Assembly (NCBI GenBank): GCA_963708625.1
Contig: CAVPSV010000001.1
Coordinates: forward strand, 1 to 64,000
DNA length: 64,000 nt
DNA from: DASXIF01 sp036498145
Lineage (GTDB): Bacteria > Actinomycetota > Actinomycetes > Mycobacteriales > Jatrophihabitantaceae
Direction of reading: 5' to 3'
Shown: positions 40,917 to 49,196 of the stretch, piece after piece
Numbering within the stretch: the stretch's first letter is position 1
How the letters are laid out: every line of letters starts with the position of its first letter
Program-made: the position numbers and the translations under genes
The notes under the pieces: generated by a model
Databases searched by the model: none
Seen by the model: only the letters and a program-made list of their open reading frames with translations
What the model was told of the DNA's origin: nothing

Positions 40917-41786
40917 CTGACCGCGTCGAGCGCCGCTGTGCGCACCGCCCGTCAGCGCGTTGTCCGGCGTGAGCTGCTGACCGGTCTCGTCCGCAAGGAC
41001 CTCAAGGTCAAGTATCAGGGCAGCGTGCTGGGCTTCACCTGGTCGCTGGCCAACCCGCTGCTCACCCTGGCCGTCTACTCCTTCGTCTTCGGCCTGGTGC
41101 TCAAGGCCGGCATCCCGGACTTCGGGTTCTACCTGATGTGCGGGCTGCTGCTGTGGAACGCCTTCTCCACCGCCGTCGGCTCCGCCACCGCCAGCGTGGT
41201 CGCCAACGCCGGGCTGGTGAAGAAGGTCCCGTTCCCGCTCGGCGTGCTGCCGCTGTCCTCGGTCGCGTTCGCGATCGTGCACTACCTGCTGCAACTGCTG
41301 GTGCTGATCGTGGTCATGGTTGCCTTCAAGCAGTGGCACCACTGGGACGCGGGCATGGTGCTGCTGCCCGGGGCGTTGCTGGTGGTGCTGGTGTTCACCA
41401 TCGCGATCAGCTACCTGGTCGCCGCGCTCAACGTCCGCTACCGCGACACCCAGCACATCGTCGACGTCGTCCTGCTCGCCGGCATGTGGCTCAACCCGAT
41501 CGTCTACTCGGCCACCCAGCTCAAGACCCGGCTGGAGAAGCACCACCTGTGGAACGTGTACTTCCTCAATCCGATGGCCGACGTCGTCGTCGCCGCGCAA
41601 CGCGCGCTGTACGGCACCGGGCGCACGTACCAGGCCTCGACCGGTCGTGACCCGGTGCTGCCCGACCAGGGCCTGATGTTCTACGTGATCCGGCTCGGCG
41701 TCGGCCTCGTCGTCTCCGCAGTGGTACTCGTGCTGACGTACCGGCTGTACCACCGGATGTCGTCCGACTTCGCCGAGGAGTTGTGA
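40917..41786 (+). CDS. wzm: ABC-2 polysaccharide export permease (Wzm-like)
   Basis: 289 residues if started at CTG 40917, which lies just after AAGGAGAGG; GTG 40938 is the more orthodox alternative. Six membrane segments are recognisable (NPLLTLAVYSFVFGLVLKAG, FGFYLMCGLLLWNAF, LPLSSVAFAIVHYLLQLLVL, GALLVVLVFTIAISYLVAAL, HIVDVVLLAGMWLNPIVYSA, VIRLGVGLVVSAVVLVLTYR), with KYQGSVLGFTWSLANPLL, the ABC-2 permease N-terminal signature. It exports lipid-linked polysaccharide together with the next gene. The gap to wzt is one base. Frame intact. Confidence 0.88.
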   Translation: MTASSAAVRTARQRVVRRELLTGLVRKDLKVKYQGSVLGFTWSLANPLLTLAVYSFVFGLVLKAGIPDFGFYLMCGLLLWNAFSTAVGSATASVVANAGLVKKVPFPLGVLPLSSVAFAIVHYLLQLLVLIVVMVAFKQWHHWDAGMVLLPGALLVVLVFTIAISYLVAALNVRYRDTQHIVDVVLLAGMWLNPIVYSATQLKTRLEKHHLWNVYFLNPMADVVVAAQRALYGTGRTYQASTGRDPVLPDQGLMFYVIRLGVGLVVSAVVLVLTYRLYHRMSSDFAEEL

Positions 41787-41787
41787 C

Positions 41788-43044
41788 GTGAGCCGCCCGG
41801 CACCCACCAGTCCCGACGAGTTCGCGATCAGCGCCCGCAACGTGGTCAAGACCTTCCGCGCGCACGGCCAGCCGACCAGCCTCAAGGAACGCCTGCTGCG
41901 CCGCGGCCGACCGGCCCGCCCACCGTTTCGCGCGCTCGACGACGTCAGCCTGGAAATCCAGGCCGGCCATACCGTCGGGCTCATCGGTCACAACGGCTCG
42001 GGCAAGTCGACGCTGCTCAAGGTGCTGTCCGGCATCATCCGCCCGAGCAGCGGCGAGGTCGTGGTCAACGGCCGGGTGGCCTCGCTGCTCGAACTCGGCG
42101 CCGGCTTCAACGGCGAACTCACCGGCCGCGAGAACATCTACCTCAACGCGAGCCTGCTCGGCCTGACGCACAGCGAGATCGACTCCATGTTCGACTCGAT
42201 CGTCGGCTTCTCCGAACTCGAGGAGTTCATCGACGACCCGGTCAAGCACTACTCCTCGGGCATGTACGTGCGCCTCGGCTTTGCCGTCGCAGTGCACGTC
42301 GACCCGGACATCCTGCTTGTCGACGAGGTGCTCGCCGTCGGTGACGAGGCATTCCAGGTGAAGTGTCTGGACAAGATCGCGGAATTCCAGGAGCAGAACC
42401 GCACCATCCTCGTGGTCAGCCACGCGCTGGACCTCGTTGCGCGCATCTGCGACCGCGCCATCGTGCTCGATCACGGCAGCCTGGTGTTCGACGGCGATCC
42501 CGAGGTCGCCGCGGACACGCTGCGGATGCTGCTGGGCACGACGCCCAGCGACGAGGACGAGGTGAGCATCGAAGCACCGGCCAACCCGGTGCAGATCATC
42601 TCGGCGACGGCGCTCGATGCCGGCACCGGTCACGAGATCGCGACCGCGCACGCCGGTGAACCGCTGGTGATCCGGGTCGTCGTCGACATCGAAGCCGAGG
42701 CGGTGGCGCGCTGCGCGGAGCTGACCATCGTGTTGATGGGCGTGGGCGACCTGCCGATCCTGGTCCAGACCTATCGCGGCCGGCCGCTGGGCATCGCCGG
42801 TGGTGGTCGCTGGATCGTCGACTTCCGCAGTGACGAGCTGCCGCCGTTGCAGGGCGCGGTCGTCGTCGCGGTGCAGGTGAGCGACGCGGAAGGCTTGCCG
42901 GTCGCGGTGTTTCGCACCAAGCGGGGCTTCGCGATGGTCCGCGACACCGCAGAGCCCGGGCTGGCCTATGCCTCCTACACCACTGAGGCACGCACCGAGG
43001 CACGCACGGAGGCACGCGCCCTCGTCGCGGAGTCTCGGCCGTGA
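41788..43044 (+). CDS. wzt: Polysaccharide export ATPase with C-terminal sugar-binding domain (Wzt-like)
   Basis: 418 residues. ATPase core: Walker A GHNGSGKST (67-75), signature YSSGMYVRLGFA (155-166), Walker B ILLVDEVLAVGD (175-186) and switch His in LVVSHALD. Residues about 260-395 form a beta-rich C-terminal domain (VVVDIEAEAVARCAELTIVL, GRWIVDFRSDELPPLQGAVV) like Wzt domains that recognise the cap of the O-polysaccharide. The C-terminus has three 12-bp repeats (42982-43017) giving TEARTEAR. GTG 41788 starts one base after the permease; the end overlaps the next GT as GTGA. Frame intact. Confidence 0.9.
   Translation: MSRPAPTSPDEFAISARNVVKTFRAHGQPTSLKERLLRRGRPARPPFRALDDVSLEIQAGHTVGLIGHNGSGKSTLLKVLSGIIRPSSGEVVVNGRVASLLELGAGFNGELTGRENIYLNASLLGLTHSEIDSMFDSIVGFSELEEFIDDPVKHYSSGMYVRLGFAVAVHVDPDILLVDEVLAVGDEAFQVKCLDKIAEFQEQNRTILVVSHALDLVARICDRAIVLDHGSLVFDGDPEVAADTLRMLLGTTPSDEDEVSIEAPANPVQIISATALDAGTGHEIATAHAGEPLVIRVVVDIEAEAVARCAELTIVLMGVGDLPILVQTYRGRPLGIAGGGRWIVDFRSDELPPLQGAVVVAVQVSDAEGLPVAVFRTKRGFAMVRDTAEPGLAYASYTTEARTEARTEARALVAESRP
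42982..43017 (+). repeat. Three 12-bp repeats at the wzt 3' end
   Basis: Three nearly identical 12-bp units (42982-42993, 42994-43005, 43006-43017) encode TEAR three times, giving a flexible charged tail. It is likely slippage in a region with low constraint. Confidence 0.75.
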
Positions 43045-44456
43045 CCGCAGTCCGACCGGCGGCCTCGGGCAGCACAGCCCGGGCCACGGTCGTCATCGTC
43101 AACTACAACGGCGCGCACCTGCTAGGCCCATGCCTGGACGGGCTGCGCAAGCAGGACCTGCCCGCCGACGCCTTCCACACCGTCGTGGTGGACAACGCCT
43201 CCGCCGACAGCAGCCTCGACCTGCTGCACAGCGAGTACCCCGACGTCGAGATCATTGCCAGCCCGGTGAACACCGGCTTCGCGGGCGGCAACAACCTCGC
43301 GTTGCGACGGCTCGAGACCGACGTCGCGGTACTGCTCAACAACGACGCCGTGCCGGAGCCGTCCTGGCTGCGTGAACTGCTTTCCGCCTTCGACGCGCCG
43401 GGTGCGGAACGGGTCGGCGCCGTCACCGGCAAGGTCGTGTTCATGCCGCGCTTCCTGCGCCTGCGCTGGCAGGTGCCCGGCTTCGTGCCGGGCCCGCACG
43501 ACAGCCGGGAGCTCGGTGCGCGAGTCTTCGGTGTCGAGGTCGCGCCGGCCGATGGCAGCGCGCCGGCGCAGGACGTCATCGCCAAGGTGCTGTGGGAGCG
43601 GATGACGTTCGGGGCGGAAGGCAGCGGCGCGGACCGGTTCTGGTGGACTCGGCCCGACGGGGAGTTGCTGGTGCCGGTGCCGTCCGAATTCGCCGGCCGG
43701 CCACTCGTCGTCACCTTCGTGGTGGCCGCGCAGCCCGGTGTCACCAAGGCGCTGACGGTGAGCGGCCCCGGACTAGCTCCGGTCACCTCATCGATCGGCG
43801 AAGCGCGTAGTTCGGTGCGCATCGAGGTGCCGGCCGACATCGAGCTCAAGGACGTCATCAACAACGTTGGCGGCATCGTGCTCGCGTCCGGCCACGGCGC
43901 CGACCGCGGCTTTCAGGAAATCGACGACGGCCAGTACGAGACACCCACCGAGGTCTTCGCCGCCTGTGGCAACGGCATGGCGATCCGACGTGTCGCCGGC
44001 GAGCAGGTCGGCTGGTTCGACGACGACTTCTTCATGTACTACGAGGACACGGACCTGTCCTGGCGGCTACGGGCGGACGGCTGGACGATCCGCTACGTCC
44101 CCACCGCGCAGCTACGCCACATCCACTCCGCGAGCAGCAAGGAGTGGTCGCCGCGGTGGGTATTCCACGTCGAACGCAACCGGCTGCTCATGCTGACCAA
44201 GGACGCCACGGCGCGACTGGCCGGCTCCGCGGTGATCCGGTTCGTGCTGACCGCAGGTTCGATGGGCCTGCGTTCCGCGCGCGAGGCGGTGCGCACCCGT
44301 CGTCGCCCCGCGGTGCGGCCGCACCTGCTGCGGGCACGGGTGTTCGCGTCCTACCTGCGTCTGTTGCCGCGGATGCTCGCGCGCCGGCACCGGATCACGG
44401 CCGCGGCGACCGTGCCCCGGGCCGAACTCGAACGCGGCCTGGTGACCGCCCGGTGA
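43041..44456 (+). CDS. GT2 rhamnosyltransferase-like with inserted beta-rich segment
   Basis: 471 residues. GT-A features VVIVNYNGAHLLGPCLDGLR, VVVDNASADSS, NTGFAGGNNLALRRLETDVA, VLLNNDAVPEP and acceptor-site VGWFDDDFFMYYEDTDLSWR are arranged as in rhamnosyltransferases, but about residues 155-300 are an insertion: GADRFWWTRPDGELLVPVPS, GPGLAPVTSSIGEARSSVRI and VGGIVLASGHGADRGFQEID, with beta-sandwich character. The extra domain falls between the nucleotide-binding half and the GG-x-WFDDDF acceptor half. A counterpart with similar W/beta pattern is inserted in the next gene. GTG 43041 overlaps the wzt stop. Frame intact. Confidence 0.8.
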   Translation: MTAVRPAASGSTARATVVIVNYNGAHLLGPCLDGLRKQDLPADAFHTVVVDNASADSSLDLLHSEYPDVEIIASPVNTGFAGGNNLALRRLETDVAVLLNNDAVPEPSWLRELLSAFDAPGAERVGAVTGKVVFMPRFLRLRWQVPGFVPGPHDSRELGARVFGVEVAPADGSAPAQDVIAKVLWERMTFGAEGSGADRFWWTRPDGELLVPVPSEFAGRPLVVTFVVAAQPGVTKALTVSGPGLAPVTSSIGEARSSVRIEVPADIELKDVINNVGGIVLASGHGADRGFQEIDDGQYETPTEVFAACGNGMAIRRVAGEQVGWFDDDFFMYYEDTDLSWRLRADGWTIRYVPTAQLRHIHSASSKEWSPRWVFHVERNRLLMLTKDATARLAGSAVIRFVLTAGSMGLRSAREAVRTRRRPAVRPHLLRARVFASYLRLLPRMLARRHRITAAATVPRAELERGLVTAR

Positions 44457-46015
44457 GTGCACCAGCCGACGGGCCGCCCCGGGCCGGCATCTACAACCGG
44501 TTCTGGCGCTCGCAGGGCGGCGGCGAACGGCACTCCGGCAAGATCGCCGAGCTGCTGGCCGGGCGCGGCGTCGCGGTCGACCTGATCGGCCACGAAGAGG
44601 TCGACCTGGACGTGCTGGGCCGCCACCTGGGCCTGGATCTATCCGGCTGCCGCCTGCGGGTAGTGCCCGAAGCCGGCGCGCGGCGGCTGACCGAGCTGTC
44701 CGGCGAGTACGACCTGTTCGTCAACGCCTCGTACATGTCCCGGCTGCCGTCGCTCGCCCGTCGCTCGGCCTACCTCTGCTACTTCCCCACGCCGCCCAGC
44801 CATGACCTCAGCGGTTGGCGCCGGCTGACGTCCAAGGCCCTCGGCCGGTTCCTCATCTCCGCCGAGCGAACCGATGTCGTGTACGGCCTCGGCTGGTACC
44901 CGCCGGAAGGTGGGCGGATGCGCAGCTGGCACTGGTCCTCGGGCACGGGCGAACTCACCATCGAGGCGGGTGAGGCAACCATGTTGCTGTTCGAGGCGGG
45001 TCGCCCCGGCAATCAGCCGACGGAACTCACCGTCCATCTCGGCGACGACGTCGTGCTCAAGACGACGGTGACGGCTGAGTTCGGCCGCCATGAGATCAGC
45101 CTGCCGGCGAGCGAAGAGCCGCGGACGCTGCGGTTCTGCTCCGACACGTTCGTGGCCGGGCAGGCCGACAGCCGTCAACTCGGCGTCGCGATCTCGCGGC
45201 TGCACGTCTCCGGCGAGGGCGCTGGCTTGCGCCGGTCGATCTCGGAGCGGCTGCCCTGGCTGACCGCCGAACACCTGGACAACAGCTACCTGGACAGCTA
45301 TGACGTGGTGCTCGCCAATTCGCGCTATACCCGCGGCTGGATCCGGCGACTCTGGAATCGCGAGGCGGAGGTCCTCTACCCGCCGATCCAGGTCGATCGA
45401 TTCCACCCGAGTGCCCAGCGCTCGCCGACGATCGTCATCGCCGGGCGGTTCTTCGCGCCGGGACTCGGGCACTCCAAGCGGCAGCTGGAACAAGTCCGCA
45501 TGTTCACCCAGATGGTCGACTCGGGGCTGCTGCACGGGTGGACGTTGCACGTCATCGGCGGCTGCGAACCGAGCCAGCGGGCCTACGTCGACAAGGTTCG
45601 CGCCGCCGGCTTCGGCTACGCCGTCGAACTGCACGTGAACGCACCGCGCGAGGTGCTCGAGGACCTGATGAGCAGCGCGTCCGTCGTCTGGTCCGCCACC
45701 GGCTGGGGCGAGAACGAGAACGACGCACCGTGGGCGAGTGAGCACTTCGGCATGACCACCGTGGAGGCGATGGCCGCGGGTTGCGTACCCGTCGTCATCG
45801 ACCGCGCCGGCCAGCGCGAGATCGTGCGGCAGGGCATCGACGGGTTCCGCTGGGCAAGCCTGCCCGAGCTGACCCGGCGCACGATCGAGGTGGTCATCGA
45901 CACCGACCTGCGCGCGCGGCTGTCCGCATCATCGGTCGAACGTGCGCAGCTCTACTCGGACGCGGCGTTCGCCGAGCGGATCGACGAACTCATCACCACG
46001 TACCGATTGCTGTGA
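44453..46015 (+). CDS. GT4 glycosyltransferase with inserted beta-rich segment
   Basis: 520 residues. N-terminal YNRFWRSQGGGERHSGKIAE is the GT4 donor/acceptor entry loop; the C-terminal domain has VLYPPIQVDRFHPSAQR, IVIAGRFFAPGLGHSKRQLE, LHVIGGCEPSQ and the EX7E region EHFGMTTVEAMAAGCVPV, resembling ALG11-type enzymes. About residues 158-260 are an unusual insertion (RMRSWHWSSGTGELTIEAGE, TELTVHLGDDVVLKTTV, LRFCSDTFVAGQADSRQLGV) of beta-sandwich character. GTG 44453 overlaps the previous stop (GTGA). Likely part of the same chain synthesis as the flanking enzymes. Frame intact. Confidence 0.8.
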   Translation: MSAPADGPPRAGIYNRFWRSQGGGERHSGKIAELLAGRGVAVDLIGHEEVDLDVLGRHLGLDLSGCRLRVVPEAGARRLTELSGEYDLFVNASYMSRLPSLARRSAYLCYFPTPPSHDLSGWRRLTSKALGRFLISAERTDVVYGLGWYPPEGGRMRSWHWSSGTGELTIEAGEATMLLFEAGRPGNQPTELTVHLGDDVVLKTTVTAEFGRHEISLPASEEPRTLRFCSDTFVAGQADSRQLGVAISRLHVSGEGAGLRRSISERLPWLTAEHLDNSYLDSYDVVLANSRYTRGWIRRLWNREAEVLYPPIQVDRFHPSAQRSPTIVIAGRFFAPGLGHSKRQLEQVRMFTQMVDSGLLHGWTLHVIGGCEPSQRAYVDKVRAAGFGYAVELHVNAPREVLEDLMSSASVVWSATGWGENENDAPWASEHFGMTTVEAMAAGCVPVVIDRAGQREIVRQGIDGFRWASLPELTRRTIEVVIDTDLRARLSASSVERAQLYSDAAFAERIDELITTYRLL

Positions 46016-46030
46016 CGGGCACAGCCGGCT

Positions 46031-47131
46031 GTGTCCGCCGCTGACCTGCGCGTCGCACTGGACGCGACTCCGCTCGCCGGCACGCGCACCGGCATCGGCC
46101 GCTACGTCGAGCGGTTGGCCGCCGAATTGGATGCGCGCGCCGACATCGACCTGCGGCTGGCCGCGTTCACCGTGCGGCACCGCCGCGCTCTGCGCGCGGA
46201 ACCCGGTCGGCTGGTGCACCGTCCGGTCCCAGCGCGGCTGCTGCAACAGGCGTGGCTGCGCGGCGACCGGCCCGCGGCGGAAACGGTGACCGGCCGCGCC
46301 GACGTGGTGCACGGCACGAATTTCGTGCTACCGCCGCCCCGGCGGGCAGCCGGGGTGGTGACGGTGCACGACCTCACCTTCGCCCGCTACCCGGAACTGG
46401 TAGAGCCGGCCACGCTGCGCTACCGCACGCTGGTGCCCAGGGCGCTGGCACGAGCCGGACGGGTGCTCGCTCCGACGCGGGCCATAGCGGACGAGATCGG
46501 TGCCGAGTTCGGCGTCGACGCGGCTCGGCTGGCCGTTACGCCGCTCGGCGTCGACGACGGCTGGTTCGTCGCGGACACGGCTCCGTTACCCGGCCTGCCG
46601 AGTGAGTACCTGCTGGCGGTCGGGACGATGGAGCCGCGCAAGGGGCTGGACGTCCTGTTCGCCGCCTACCGCCAGTTGCTGGGCGAGGGTGACCGCCCGC
46701 CGCTGGTGCTGGTCGGTGCCGCCGGCTGGGGTGCAGGGCCGGATGCGAGCGGCATCCCGGCGGACCGGCTGCACGCCACCGGTTTCCTGCCACCCGCAGC
46801 GCTGGTTCGGGTTGTCGCGCACGCCCGCCTGCTCGCCTATCCGTCGCGCTACGAGGGTTTCGGCCTGCCGCCGTTGGAGGCGCTCGCGGCCGGCACACCG
46901 GTGGTGGCGGCGGATGTGCCGGCAGTTCGTGAGGTGATGGCCGGGCACGCGCGACTGGTACCGCCCGGCGATGTGCAGGCACTGGCGGCCGCCTTGGACG
47001 ACGTGCTCGCGGACCCGCCGGCTGCCGCGGCAACACTGGCGGCGCGCGAGCACGCACGCACCTTCACCTGGCAGCGCTGCGCGGCCCTCACCGTGTCCGC
47101 CTACCGCGCGGCGCTCACCAGTGGATCGTGA
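46031..47131 (+). CDS. GT4-family glycosyltransferase
   Basis: 366 residues. Begins DLRVALDATPLAGTRTGIGR, then VVHGTNFVLPP, GVVTVHDLTFARYPELV, LAVGTMEPRKGLDVLFAAYR and AYPSRYEGFGLPPLEALAAG (EX7E), the GT4 set. It resembles the two GT4 enzymes at 23.9-26.2 kb. It starts at GTG 46031, 15 bases after the previous stop, as the last gene of the exporter operon. Its final codons, Ser-Gly-Ser-stop, come from the left arm of hairpin A2. Frame intact. Confidence 0.87.
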   Translation: MSAADLRVALDATPLAGTRTGIGRYVERLAAELDARADIDLRLAAFTVRHRRALRAEPGRLVHRPVPARLLQQAWLRGDRPAAETVTGRADVVHGTNFVLPPPRRAAGVVTVHDLTFARYPELVEPATLRYRTLVPRALARAGRVLAPTRAIADEIGAEFGVDAARLAVTPLGVDDGWFVADTAPLPGLPSEYLLAVGTMEPRKGLDVLFAAYRQLLGEGDRPPLVLVGAAGWGAGPDASGIPADRLHATGFLPPAALVRVVAHARLLAYPSRYEGFGLPPLEALAAGTPVVAADVPAVREVMAGHARLVPPGDVQALAAALDDVLADPPAAAATLAAREHARTFTWQRCAALTVSAYRAALTSGS

Positions 47132-47175
47132 TGCTCAGCCCGCGCTATAGGGCTCCGTCCGCATCACGATCCACT
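47120..47175. repeat. Family A 3'-end hairpin, copy 2
   Basis: Perfect 15-bp inverted repeat AGTGGATCGTGATGC (47120-47134) and GCATCACGATCCACT (47161-47175) with a 26-nt loop beginning TCAG and containing CGCGCTATAG. Both convergent genes end in it: the upstream GT4 and rmlD each finish Ser-Gly-Ser-stop from AGT GGA TCG TGA in the two arms. Same arm core, loop length and centre as the copy at 9797-9844. Confidence 0.8.
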
Positions 47176-48042
47176 TGCTAGCTGCTCGCCGGCGACCTCG
47201 AACGCCTCGTGCAGCGCGTCGCGCCAGGCGGGCATCGGGGTGAGGCCGGCGGCGCGCCAGGCAGCGTCGGACAACACCGAGTACGGCGGCCGCGGTGCCG
47301 GCAACGGGTACTCCGCGGTGGTGATCGGGCGCACCCGCGCCGGGTCGGCACCGAGCTCGGCGAAGATCGCCTGGGCGAAGCCGAACCAGGTGGTATCCCC
47401 CGAGCCGGTGCAGTGGTAGACGCCCGGCGCGGCGGCCGAGCGAGCCAGCTCGACCAGCGCACCCGCCAGATGCAGTGACCACGTCGGCGAGCCGCGCTGG
47501 TCGTCGACCACGTTCACCGTCTCGCGTTCGCGCTCGAGCCGGGCCATCGTCTTGACGATGTTCTTGCCCTGTGCGCCGTACACCCAGGCGGTGCGCACCA
47601 CGTAGGAGGCATCGGGCAGCAGCTCGCGGACCGCCCGCTCGCCGGCCAGCTTGGTACGGCCGTAGGCCGTCTTCGGGGCCGGCTCGTCATTCACCTCGTA
47701 CGGACGGCTCGCGTCCCCGGCGAAGACGTAATCGGTGGAGACATGCACCAGCCGGCCGCCGCGCCGGGCCAGCGTCGCGGCGAGTACCGCCGGGCCTGCT
47801 GCGTTGACCGCGTACGCGCGATCCTCGTCGCTCTCCGCCGCGTCCACCGCGGTGTAGGCAGCCGCGTTCACCAGCACGTCCGGGCCGAAGTCGGCGACCG
47901 CGGCGTCCACCGCGGCTGCATCGGTGATGTCCAGCACGTCCACGTCCACCGCGCGGACCTCGTCGCCGGCGTGCCCGGCCAGCACCTGCTGCAGGTCCGA
48001 ACCGAGCTGGCCGTAACTACCGGTGATCAGCCAGCGGGTCAC
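47164..48042 (-). CDS. rmlD: dTDP-4-dehydrorhamnose reductase
   Basis: Last step of dTDP-L-rhamnose synthesis, reducing dTDP-6-deoxy-L-lyxo-4-hexulose with NADPH. 292 residues: LITGSYGQLGSDL (dinucleotide loop), VNAAAYTAVDAAE, VSTDYVFAGD, catalytic AYGRTKLAGE (Y127, K131) and WVYGAQGKNIVKTM. GTG 48042 overlaps the rmlB stop as GTGA. The end lies in hairpin A2. Rhamnose is needed by WbbL and probably by other GTs here. In M. tuberculosis rmlD lies next to wbbL (Rv3266c/Rv3265c); here about 23 kb separates them. Frame intact. Confidence 0.93.
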   Translation of the reverse strand: MTRWLITGSYGQLGSDLQQVLAGHAGDEVRAVDVDVLDITDAAAVDAAVADFGPDVLVNAAAYTAVDAAESDEDRAYAVNAAGPAVLAATLARRGGRLVHVSTDYVFAGDASRPYEVNDEPAPKTAYGRTKLAGERAVRELLPDASYVVRTAWVYGAQGKNIVKTMARLERERETVNVVDDQRGSPTWSLHLAGALVELARSAAAPGVYHCTGSGDTTWFGFAQAIFAELGADPARVRPITTAEYPLPAPRPPYSVLSDAAWRAAGLTPMPAWRDALHEAFEVAGEQLASGS

Positions 48043-49035
48043 TGCCCGACCTCGGCGTAGCGCGCCTCCACCGCCCGCTTGCCCGGCTCCCACCAGTCCT
48101 GGTTCTCGGTGTACCAGCCGATCGTCTGCGCCAGGCCCGCCCGCATGTCGGTGAACCGGGGCGACCAGCCGAGCTCGGTGCGCAGCTTGCCGGCGTCGAT
48201 GGCGTAGCGCAGATCGTGCCCGGCGCGGTCGGTGACATGGTCGTACCAGTCCGCGGGCTTGCCCATCAGCTCCAGGATCGTCTCCAGGACGTCCCTGTTG
48301 CTGCGCTCGCCGTCGGCGCCGATCAGGTACGTCTGCCCGGACCGGCCCCGGTCGATGATCAGCCACACCGCCGCGTTGTGATCGTCGACGTGGATCCAGT
48401 CGCGCACGTTCTGGCCGGCGCCGTAGAGCTTGGGCCGGATGCCCGAAAGCACGTTGGTGATCTGGCGCGGGATGAACTTCTCCACGTGCTGGTACGGGCC
48501 GTAGTTGTTCGAGCAGTTCGACAGCGTGGCGACGATGCCGAAGGAGCGCACCCACGCTCGCACCAGCAGGTCGGAGGCCGCCTTGGTGGAGCTGTACGGG
48601 CTGGACGGGTTGTACGGCGTGTCCGGAGTGAACTTCGCCGGGTCGTCGAGTTCCAGGTCGCCGTAGACCTCGTCGGTGGAGATGTGGTGCAGCCGGACCC
48701 CGTGCTTGCGCACCGCCTCCAGGATGGTGAACGTGCCCACCACGTTCGTGTGCACGAACGGCGACGGGTCACGCAGCGAGTTGTCGTTGTGCGACTCGGC
48801 GGCGAAGTGCACCACCAGGTCGGTTGCCGCCGACGAGGGCGTCCATCAGCGCGGCGTCGGCGATGTCGCCGTGCACGAACCGGATCCGCTCGCGCACCGG
48901 CGCCAGGTTCGCCTCGCTGGCCGCGTAGGTGAGCGCGTCCACCACCGTGACGTCGGCGTCGGGGCGGTGCGCCAGTGTGTGCTGGACGAAGTTGGCCCCG
49001 ATGAATCCGGCGCCGCCGGTGACGAGCACGCGCAC
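48039..49035 (-). CDS. rmlB: dTDP-glucose 4,6-dehydratase, one frameshift
   Basis: Second step of dTDP-L-rhamnose synthesis. Starts VRVLVTGGAGFIGANFVQHT at GTG 49035, with GGAGG eight bases upstream. A break near 48838 separates it from VVHFAAESHNDNSLRDPSPF, HISTDEVYGDLE (catalytic Asp-Glu), SPYSSTKAASDLLVRAW (YxxxK) and NNYGPYQHVEKFIPRQITN. Corrected length about 332 fits RmlB. It is the first gene of the rmlB-rmlD pair and diverges from the LCP genes. rmlA and rmlC are not in the window. Confidence 0.88.
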
Positions 49036-49196
49036 GGGCGATGACCTCCGAGGCTGATGGCGGGCAGGTCCGGCGGGCAGGCGGCCTGCCGGTGGGTTGC
49101 CGGGAACATCGCTGACAGTGTGCTGGCAGTATCTCAGAGCCGCCGCGCCGACGGTGTGCCGCGGCCCGTCGCCGACAGCGATTAGCCTCGGTTTCG

